NCBI GenBank assembly: GCA_030950105.1
Contig: JAUZRV010000001.1
Location: 1 to 32,859, forward strand
DNA length: 32,859 nt
Source of the DNA: Rhodobacterales bacterium
Lineage (GTDB): Bacteria; Pseudomonadota; Alphaproteobacteria; Rhodobacterales; Rhodobacteraceae
Direction: 5' to 3'
A model generated the notes under the pieces. It saw only the letters and a list, made by a program, of their open reading frames with translations, had not been told where the DNA came from and ran no database searches. This document shows positions 17,400 to 23,087 of this stretch, one piece after another (within the stretch, counting starts at the first letter, position 1; the number at the start of each line of letters is the position of its first letter). Position numbers and translations under genes: made by a program.

Positions 17400-19835
17400 A
17401 TGACATCCCCCGAAAACACGCCCGCCGAAACATCAACCGACACGACAATGGAAGCCGCCACAGAAACCTCTGCGAATCCATCCGTAGATACATCTGCCGA
17501 CGCGCCCGCCAATGCAGCGCCTGAAACTGTGCCTGAAACCGCACCAGAAACAGCCGCAGAAACCGCGCCCGTAGAAACAAAAGAAACACCCGAGAAACCC
17601 GACCTGTCCACGATGATGATCGCGCCGCTGGCCGCTGCGATCACCAAACGCGGCTATGACACCCTGACGCCGGTGCAGATCAAGGTGTCCAAACCCGAAT
17701 TGATTGAACATGACCTTCTGGTCTCGGCGCAAACCGGATCGGGTAAAACCGTCGCCTTTGGCCTCGCGATCACCCCGACCATGCTGGGCGATGCCACGCG
17801 CTTCCCGCGCGCCGCTGCCCCTCTCGCTCTTGTTATCGCACCCACCCGCGAACTTGCCCTACAGGTAAAGCGCGAATTTGACTGGCTCTATGCCGAGGCC
17901 GGCGCCATCACCGTGTCCACCGTTGGCGGTATGGATAGCCGGACTGAAAAACGCGCTCTTGAACGGGGGGCCCATATCGTTGTCGCCACGCCGGGCCGTT
18001 TGCGCGACCATATCATGCGTGGCGTTGTCGATATGTCGGCCATTCGTGTCATCGTTTTGGACGAAGCCGATGAAATGCTCGATCTCGGGTTCCGTGACGA
18101 ACTCGAATATATCCTTGGCGAAGCGCCGAGCGAGCGCCGCACTTTGATGTTCTCGGCCACTGTGCCGCGCGGCATTGCCAATCTCGCCAAGAATTTCCAG
18201 AAACCGGACACCGTGCGCGTTACCACCACCGCCGAGAAAAAACAGCACTCCGATATCACCTATCGCGCGCTTCAGGTTGCCTCGAACGATCCCGAAAACG
18301 CCATTATCAATGTGCTGCGCTATTACGAGGCCCCGACCGCATTGGTGTTCGCCAACACCCGCGCCATGGTCAACCGCCTGACTGCGCGGTTCTCGAACCG
18401 TGGCTTTTCCGTTGTTTCCCTGTCTGGCGAATTGTCGCAAAACGAACGCACCCACGCCCTACAGGCGATGCGCGACGGGCGGGCGCGGGTTTGCGTGGCC
18501 ACCGATGTGGCGGCGCGCGGCATTGATTTGCCCAATCTCGAATTGGTGATTCACGCCGAACTCCCGTCCAACACCGAAACCCTGATGCACCGTTCGGGCC
18601 GCACCGGGCGCGCCGGTCGCAAAGGCGTGAGCGCACTAATCGTGCCCAATCGCGCCCGTAAAAAGGCCGAACGCCTACTTGGCACCGGCAAGATCAAGGC
18701 CGAATGGGCCGCCGCCCCCTCCGCCGACGAGGTCAAGGCCCGCGATGTCGAACGCCTTTTGCAAGATCCGGTGTGGAGCGAACCGGTGCGCGACGACGAA
18801 TCCGCAATGGTCGCCAAATTGACCGATCTGCACGATGCCTCGCAACTTGCCGCCGCCTATCTGCGCCTGTTCCACGCCCGCCAATCGGCCCCCGAAGAAC
18901 TCGCCCCTGTGGACGCAGGCGGCAAACGCCCCGCCCCGCGCGAATTTGGCCCCTCGACATGGTTTTCGGTCTCCATTGGCCGCGATCAAAAGGCCGAGCC
19001 GCGCTGGATTCTGCCGATGCTATGCCGTGCCGGTAACATTGGCAAAGACGTGATTGGCGCAATTCGCGTGCAACAAAACGAAACCTTCCTTGAGATATCG
19101 AACAATGCGGTGGATGGTTTTGTCGCCTCGGTTGGTCCCGACGGCGCGCTTGAAGAAGGTGCCAAATTGACCAAACTCGCCAAGGCCCCCGATCTCGGCT
19201 CAATGCCGCGCCCTGCCCCTTATAAAGGCAATGATCGCAAACCGACGCGCAGCAATCCAAAATCCGGCAAGCCCTACGATCGCAAACCGGGCGGAAAATC
19301 CGATTATAAATCAGGTGGCAAACCGGACTATAAGAAATCCGGCAAACCTGACTATAAAAAGAGCGACAAACCGGCCTATGCCAAATCTGAAGACCGGTAT
19401 TCCGACGGCCCACGCACCGCGCGCACGCCCCACAAGAACATCGGCCACAAACCGAAAAGCGATTACAACCCTGATAGCGGCCCACCCCGTGGTGCCGAAG
19501 CGCCCGAACCAAAGCGCGATTACAAAGGTAAATCGGAATACAAGGGCAAGGCCGAGTATAAGGGGAAATCCGAATACAAGGGCAAGCCCGAGTATAAAGG
19601 CAAACCTAAACCCGCCGGCCGCTCGAATGATCGCCCCGATGACCGCCCCGCGAAATTCGCAAAACCGACATCAAGCAAACCAGCGCCTCGCAAAGGTGCC
19701 ACAGACGCCAGCGTGCGCCTTGGTCCCGATGGCAAACCCAACGGCAAAGTCAAACCACGTCACAGCAGCGCCAAGAAAAAAGCCGCCAAAAAACACCGTG
19801 CCACAGGTGGCAGCGCGGTGCCTCGGCGCAAATAA
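17400..19835 (+). CDS. DEAD-box RNA helicase (DeaD/CsdA-like) with DbpA-type RNA-binding domain
   Basis: 811 residues. An acidic Thr/Ala/Glu/Pro-rich disordered leader (1-67) precedes the helicase core: Q-motif region TLTPVQIKV, motif I AQTGSGKT (110-117), Ia PTRELALQV, Ib TPGR, II DEAD (221-224), III SAT (252-254), V ATDVAARGID and VI HRSGRTGR (397-404). About residues 515-580 (TWFSVSIGRDQ to EISNNAVDGFVAS) match the DbpA/CsdA RNA-binding fold. The tail (from about 600) is very basic, with DYK and EYKGK repeats, and probably binds RNA non-specifically. Such helicases act in ribosome assembly and mRNA turnover, often in the cold. Only a weak GAG precedes the ATG. A strong hairpin follows the stop. 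Confidence 0.92.
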   Translation: MTSPENTPAETSTDTTMEAATETSANPSVDTSADAPANAAPETVPETAPETAAETAPVETKETPEKPDLSTMMIAPLAAAITKRGYDTLTPVQIKVSKPELIEHDLLVSAQTGSGKTVAFGLAITPTMLGDATRFPRAAAPLALVIAPTRELALQVKREFDWLYAEAGAITVSTVGGMDSRTEKRALERGAHIVVATPGRLRDHIMRGVVDMSAIRVIVLDEADEMLDLGFRDELEYILGEAPSERRTLMFSATVPRGIANLAKNFQKPDTVRVTTTAEKKQHSDITYRALQVASNDPENAIINVLRYYEAPTALVFANTRAMVNRLTARFSNRGFSVVSLSGELSQNERTHALQAMRDGRARVCVATDVAARGIDLPNLELVIHAELPSNTETLMHRSGRTGRAGRKGVSALIVPNRARKKAERLLGTGKIKAEWAAAPSADEVKARDVERLLQDPVWSEPVRDDESAMVAKLTDLHDASQLAAAYLRLFHARQSAPEELAPVDAGGKRPAPREFGPSTWFSVSIGRDQKAEPRWILPMLCRAGNIGKDVIGAIRVQQNETFLEISNNAVDGFVASVGPDGALEEGAKLTKLAKAPDLGSMPRPAPYKGNDRKPTRSNPKSGKPYDRKPGGKSDYKSGGKPDYKKSGKPDYKKSDKPAYAKSEDRYSDGPRTARTPHKNIGHKPKSDYNPDSGPPRGAEAPEPKRDYKGKSEYKGKAEYKGKSEYKGKPEYKGKPKPAGRSNDRPDDRPAKFAKPTSSKPAPRKGATDASVRLGPDGKPNGKVKPRHSSAKKKAAKKHRATGGSAVPRRK
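19518..19607 (+). repeat. Five 18-bp coding repeats, [DE]YKGK[SAP]
   Basis: Five tandem six-residue units (DYKGKS, EYKGKA, EYKGKS, EYKGKP, EYKGKP) lie in the basic tail of the DEAD-box helicase. A looser DYKK-S-GKP repeat precedes them at about 19300-19375. Synonymous differences between units argue against a very recent slippage event, but copy number could vary between strains. Confidence 0.85.
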
Positions 19836-19843
19836 ACAATAAA

Positions 19844-19871
19844 GGCGGAGCGGTTATTAACCCGCTCCGCC
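19844..19871. terminator. Bidirectional terminator hairpin after the DEAD-box gene
   Basis: A perfect 10-bp GC-rich stem, GGCGGAGCGG (19844-19853) and its complement (19862-19871), with an eight-base loop lies nine bases after the helicase stop. A-rich sequence on its left and TCTAAATT on its right allow it to act for both the helicase and the convergent mrp transcript. Confidence 0.75.
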
Positions 19872-19904
19872 TCTAAATTACTTGCTAAACCTGTGGCAAA
19901 CCTA

Positions 19905-19943
19905 TGCACGTAATACATACGTTTTCCATACGCGAACCATACG
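19905..19943. repeat. 11-bp-phased CATACG array, copy 2
   Basis: TGCACG at 19905, then CATACG at 19916, 19927 and 19938, exactly 11 bases apart. Order and phase match the copy at 403-441, and TATGCACGT, CATACGTT, CATACGCGA and a following TTTACGC are shared. It ends seven bases before the mrp stop codon. The last unit also forms a small plus-strand hairpin AACCA-TACG-TGGTT (19935-19948) running into six Ts, which could serve as a weak terminator. Confidence 0.65.
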
Positions 19944-19950
19944 TGGTTTT

Positions 19951-21024
19951 TTACGCAATACCGTCCTTGATCAACCCTTTGGCAATCGTCGCATAGGCCT
20001 TGGCCATGTTGCTCTCGCCCGCGGCAATCGGCGTGCCCGCATCTCCGGCAAGACGTGTATCAAGGTCAATCGGCAGCGCGCCAAGGAACGGAATCCGCAG
20101 ATCCTCCGCCTCTTGTTTCACCCCGCCGTGGCCGAACAAATGCGCCTCGTTCCCACATTCCGGGCAGATATAGGTCGACATATTTTCGATCATACCCAAC
20201 ACTGGTGTGTCTAGTTTCTTGAACATATCCAATGCCTTACGTGCATCAATCAACGCGACATCCTGCGGTGTCGACACAATGATCGCGCCGGTAAGCTCGG
20301 TTTTCTGGCATAGGGACAATTGCACGTCACCGGTGCCCGGCGGCAGATCAACGATCAACACATCCAACTCGCCCCAGACCACTTTGCCCAGCAATTGTTG
20401 CAACGCGCCCATCAACATCGGCCCACGCCAGACCACCGCCTGATCAGGGTCAAGCATCAGCCCGATCGAGATCATTTTCACCCCGAACGCCTCTAGCGGC
20501 ATCATCATATCTTCCCCCGCCGCCTTTGGCGCCGCGTTCACGCCCATCATGCGCGGCTGCGACGGGCCATAAATATCGGCATCCAAAAGACCGACACGGC
20601 GCCCCTCGCGGGCAAGAGCCACGGCAAGGTTTGACGAAACCGTAGACTTGCCAACACCGCCTTTTCCCGACCCGATAGCAAGGATTCGATCAATGCCAGC
20701 TGGTTTTGTTGGCCCGTCCTGCGGTGTCGGATGCCCCCCGATCTTGAGTTTTGGCGGCGGCGCTTTGGGCGCGCTTTCGGCATGGGCAGTCAAGGCAACC
20801 GTTGCCGTTTCAATGCCGTCCAGATCGGTGACGATCTTCTGAGCCGCCGCGCGCAATGGCTCCATCTGGCGGGCGATTTCGGGGCTGGGTGCTTCGATAA
20901 CGAACCGTACACTTTTGCCCTCTATAACGATGGCGCGCACCATATCGCGCGAAATCAGATCGCCACCATCAGGCAATACCAACCGTTTTAATTCTGTCTT
21001 TATGTCCTCAATTGTCACACTCAT
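19951..21024 (-). CDS. mrp: Fe-S cluster carrier ATPase Mrp (ApbC/NBP35 family)
   Basis: Binds and transfers Fe-S clusters to apoproteins. 357 residues from the ATG at 21024, chosen because AGAGGGG lies about eight bases upstream; the frame is open to 21135 but the extra residues are unlike the family. An N-terminal MIP18/DUF59-like domain (1-80) and a Pro-rich linker precede the deviant Walker [12 protein letters not shown] (118-128). [26 protein letters not shown] and the cluster-binding CPEC (287-290) are all present. The upstream region is shared with the divergent DUF1127 gene and contains the CCAAGTC array. Confidence 0.95.
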   Translation of the reverse strand: MSVTIEDIKTELKRLVLPDGGDLISRDMVRAIVIEGKSVRFVIEAPSPEIARQMEPLRAAAQKIVTDLDGIETATVALTAHAESAPKAPPPKLKIGGHPTPQDGPTKPAGIDRILAIGSGKGGVGKSTVSSNLAVALAREGRRVGLLDADIYGPSQPRMMGVNAAPKAAGEDMMMPLEAFGVKMISIGLMLDPDQAVVWRGPMLMGALQQLLGKVVWGELDVLIVDLPPGTGDVQLSLCQKTELTGAIIVSTPQDVALIDARKALDMFKKLDTPVLGMIENMSTYICPECGNEAHLFGHGGVKQEAEDLRIPFLGALPIDLDTRLAGDAGTPIAAGESNMAKAYATIAKGLIKDGIA

Positions 21025-21120
21025 CGGGTGCCCCTCTACGCTGTTGCGCCATAAGTGGCAGATTTTTGGCAAAGGGCAAGGGAGGTGTGGCGATATGTGC
21101 CTATTTTTGTCAGGAATTAA

Positions 21121-21175
21121 CCAAGTCTCCGCCAAGTCCCCGCCAAGTCATCGCCCAGTGACCTCCAAGTCACGG
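21121..21175. repeat. Five tandem 11-bp repeats with CCAAGTC core
   Basis: Units begin at 21121, 21132, 21143, 21154 and 21165. Four start CCAAGTC and the fourth is degenerate (CCCAGTG); each ends in a four-base CG-rich tail such as TCCG, CCCG or ATCG. The array lies between the divergent mrp and DUF1127 genes, about 100 bases from the mrp start. Exact 11-base phasing suggests cooperative binding by one regulator. I do not recognise the motif. Confidence 0.8.
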
Positions 21176-21178
21176 CAT

Positions 21179-21195
21179 GCACGACTCAATCGTGC
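21179..21195. promoter_or_regulatory. Palindrome GCACGA-N5-TCGTGC
   Basis: A perfect 6-bp inverted repeat with a five-base spacer immediately follows the CCAAGTC array. A dimeric regulator could bind here. It has the same 6-5-6 geometry as the palindrome centred 38 bases further on. Confidence 0.4.
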
Positions 21196-21216
21196 CACAA
21201 TTAGGTCACAATTGCT

Positions 21217-21233
21217 TATGCATTTGCTGCATA
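21217..21233. promoter_or_regulatory. Palindrome TATGCA-N5-TGCATA upstream of DUF1127
   Basis: A perfect 6-bp inverted repeat with a five-base spacer, about 100 bases before the DUF1127 start. The T...A ends and spacing resemble LysR-type operators, but that family is not proven here. I could not settle on a promoter; in Rhodobacter the equivalent locus uses alternative RpoH-type sigma factors. Confidence 0.4.
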
Positions 21234-21329
21234 GCGGCATTGCGCAAACAGCGTGTTGTGCAGTCGCAGCATTGCCCCTATTTCATCCTCAACAACAGCG
21301 AACAACACTTCACACGAAAGCCAAGTCAG

Positions 21330-21548
21330 ATGACATACGCAACACTTCCACACCCGACCACACGTTTTGGCGCAACCCTTTCCGGCCTGATCAATGACCT
21401 GATCGAAAAAGCTGCGAAACGCCGTGCTTTCAATCGCACAGTGCGCGAACTTGGCGATCTAAGCGGTGCCCAATTGGCCGATCTGGGCTTGCACCGTGGC
21501 ATGATCCATTCGGTTGCGATGGACGTAACTTACGGTACGCATCGCTAA
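21330..21548 (+). CDS. DUF1127 small protein (CcaF1-like)
   Basis: 72 residues from the ATG at 21330; an upstream in-frame ATG at 21177 would add Cys-rich sequence unlike the family. The C-terminal half, VRELGDLSGAQLADLGLHRGMI, is the arginine-bounded DUF1127 motif, preceded by a basic helix (EKAAKRRAFNRT). In Rhodobacter sphaeroides the DUF1127 protein CcaF1 (71 residues) binds RNA, acts in sRNA maturation and RNA turnover, and is cotranscribed with the CcsR sRNAs directly downstream. The same order is seen here: the first hairpin begins 18 bases after the stop codon. The Shine-Dalgarno is weak. Confidence 0.88.
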   Translation: MTYATLPHPTTRFGATLSGLINDLIEKAAKRRAFNRTVRELGDLSGAQLADLGLHRGMIHSVAMDVTYGTHR

Positions 21549-21565
21549 ACCAGAGAATACGAATT

Positions 21566-21635
21566 CAAACACCCGGTCCTCCCCCGGGATGTTTGACAAC
21601 AGCGGTGGCTTCTTCCTCCCTTGAGGCCACCGCTG
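21566..21635 (+). ncRNA. Cuckoo/CcsR-type sRNA, unit 1
   Basis: Two adjacent hairpins. The first (21566-21595) pairs CAAACA-CCCGG with its complement, with one bulged A, and exposes TCCTCCC in the loop. The second (21600-21635) pairs AGCGGTGGC with GCCACCGCT, extended by three inner pairs, and exposes TTCCTCCCTT. Paired hairpins with anti-Shine-Dalgarno CCUCC loops downstream of DUF1127 define the cuckoo RNA family, whose Rhodobacter members are CcsR1-4. Its first hairpin is the most diverged of the array. Confidence 0.8.
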
Positions 21636-21651
21636 CAAAGATTGCGAATAC

Positions 21652-21721
21652 CGGACATTTGATCCTCCCTTCAGATGTCCGATACCGGCGGCGGCTTCTT
21701 CCTCCCAAGAGGCCGCCGCCG
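21652..21721 (+). ncRNA. Cuckoo/CcsR-type sRNA, unit 2
   Basis: Hairpin one (21652-21681): CGGACAT pairs with ATGTCCG, extended by TTGA/TCAG, with loop TCCTCCCT. Hairpin two (21686-21721): CGGCGGCGGC pairs with GCCGCCGCCG, with three more inner pairs and loop TTCCTCCCAA. It starts exactly 86 bases after unit 1 and is separated from it by an A-rich spacer (GCAAAGATTGCGAATAC), a plausible processing site. Confidence 0.85.
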
Positions 21722-21737
21722 CAAAGTTTACCAGATA

Positions 21738-21807
21738 CGGGCATTTGATCCTCCCTTCAGATGCCCGATACCGGCGGTGGCTTCTTCCTCCCGAGAGGCC
21801 ACCGCCG
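21738..21807 (+). ncRNA. Cuckoo/CcsR-type sRNA, unit 3
   Basis: Hairpin one (21738-21767): CGGGCAT pairs with ATGCCCG, loop TCCTCCCT. Hairpin two (21772-21807): CGGCGGTGGC pairs with GCCACCGCCG, loop with TTCCTCCC. It lies exactly 86 bases after unit 2. Relative to unit 2, one stem pair changes A-T to G-C in hairpin one and one changes C-G to T-A in hairpin two, so pairing is kept while sequence varies. Confidence 0.85.
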
Positions 21808-21834
21808 CAAAGTTTACCACTCACGAACCTTCCC

Positions 21835-21873
21835 CTGCTGCCTTGAGTATCTTCAGATATATCAGGGCAGCAG
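21835..21873 (+). terminator. Terminal hairpin of the sRNA array
   Basis: CTGCTGCC (21835-21842) pairs with GGCAGCAG (21866-21873), extended by TTGA/TCAG-type pairs and an inner TATCT/AGATA helix. It lacks the CCTCCC loop of the preceding six hairpins. Only AATTTA follows, not a U tract, so it may be an intrinsic terminator of modest strength or a 3' barrier to exonucleases. Confidence 0.55.
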
Positions 21874-21951
21874 AATTTACGGAACTGGCGGTGCCAAGGC
21901 ATCGCCACTATGCGTTTCGGCATGTCATTGCCGATGTTTGGCGCCTCTCCC

Positions 21952-21980
21952 TTGATTCAATGCGGTATTGGCACTAAACT
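21952..21980 (+). promoter_or_regulatory. Candidate promoter upstream of the desaturase
   Basis: TTGATT (21952-21957) and TAAACT (21975-21980) are 17 bases apart, each four of six matches to the sigma-70 consensus. It lies in the 245-base gap between the sRNA array and the desaturase, which otherwise shows no gene. Confidence 0.25.
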
Positions 21981-22118
21981 CGGGCCACTTTATTTGGCAA
22001 CAGGGATATGCTGCGGGAATATGGTTGGGCCACAATTTCCAGCTCTCTATTATGGAATAACCACAGTGATTTAGGCAGTATTGGATAGTAGCGGGCAAAG
22101 TTCCGGGAGGGAATAATC

Positions 22119-23087
22119 ATAAACATCCGTGAAAAAACCCGTCTTTACAGCACCAAAAACAACCCTCTTGCCTTGCTTAGTCTGGTGGGCAATCTCGCCG
22201 TCTATTTTCTGTCTTTATATTTGGCCCTTACAGTCGGAAATCAGGATCGCATTCTCTGGATACTGCTGATTCCTCTGATTGTGATCACGGCTTTGGCGGG
22301 CGCGCGTCTCTATATGTTGCAGCATGACACCGGTCATTTGTCGTTGTTTTCGGGAAAGCGCAGCAATGAAATCGCCGGTTATATTTTGTCGCCGTTTACC
22401 GTCACGCCATTTCGGGTCATGCAGTATAATCACAATTTGCATCACACCTATGTCGGCAATCTGGATGCGCGCGACAAAGGCGAAATTCACACCATGACAT
22501 TTCAGGAATGGAATGCCGCAACCCCTTGGCAACGCACATATTATCGGCTCTATCGCAATCCGTTTGTGATGCTTCCCCTAGGCGGGTTTATCACCTATTT
22601 TATCCGCTATCGCTGGCCCAAAAACACGCTTTTGGTCGGGGTTTGGGGCGTGCTTATCCACAATGCGCTGTTGCTCGGCTACGCTGCGTTGATCTTTGCG
22701 GGGTTCGGCTGGACCGGGGTTTTAATTCATCTCGCGACCATTTTTGTCGCAAGCCAACTCGGCGTTTTCCTCGTCTATCTGCAACACAATTTCGAAGATA
22801 CCTATTGGGATCCCAAACCCGCGCTTGATTTTGAACGCGCCTCGTTGCGCGGGTCGTCCTGTCTTGATTTTGGTTGGGTGTTTGATGAAATCGTGGCCAA
22901 TATCACCAAACATGACATTCATCACCTGAACGCCTCGATCCCCTGTTATCGCTTGCGCCAATGCCACCGCGATCTTGCCGATGATTTTGAATTGCGCAGT
23001 ATCGGCCTGCGCGAAGCATTGGCAAGTTTCCGGCTCAAACTATGGGACGAAAGCCAAGGCAAGCTGGTGCCATTTCCCAAGCTTTAA
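22119..23087 (+). CDS. Membrane fatty-acid desaturase
   Basis: Di-iron membrane desaturase. Numbering from the TTG at 22173 (304 residues), the three histidine boxes are HDTGH (51-55), HNLHH (87-91) and HDIHH (247-251), with four hydrophobic segments between them. The only standard start codon in frame is that TTG, which has no Shine-Dalgarno. The frame is open upstream to a TAG at 22089, and a strong GGGAGGG (22105-22111) sits eight bases before ATA at 22119, giving xNIREKTRLYSTKNNPLALL. I therefore place the start at 22119, with a non-AUG codon or a base error. The stop overlaps the uvrD stop within TTAA (23084-23087). Regiospecificity cannot be read from sequence. Confidence 0.85.
   Translation: MNIREKTRLYSTKNNPLALLSLVGNLAVYFLSLYLALTVGNQDRILWILLIPLIVITALAGARLYMLQHDTGHLSLFSGKRSNEIAGYILSPFTVTPFRVMQYNHNLHHTYVGNLDARDKGEIHTMTFQEWNAATPWQRTYYRLYRNPFVMLPLGGFITYFIRYRWPKNTLLVGVWGVLIHNALLLGYAALIFAGFGWTGVLIHLATIFVASQLGVFLVYLQHNFEDTYWDPKPALDFERASLRGSSCLDFGWVFDEIVANITKHDIHHLNASIPCYRLRQCHRDLADDFELRSIGLREALASFRLKLWDESQGKLVPFPKL

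Noticed and set aside
18733-19512. 259-codon minus-strand open frame within the DEAD-box gene
   Set aside because: Arg/Cys-rich antisense shadow; the plus-strand frame has all helicase motifs.
21566-21807. Regularly spaced repeats suggesting a CRISPR array
   Set aside because: The units are 70-base double hairpins in an 86-bp tandem repeat with conserved spacers and no cas genes; the CCTCCC loops and covarying stems fit sRNAs.
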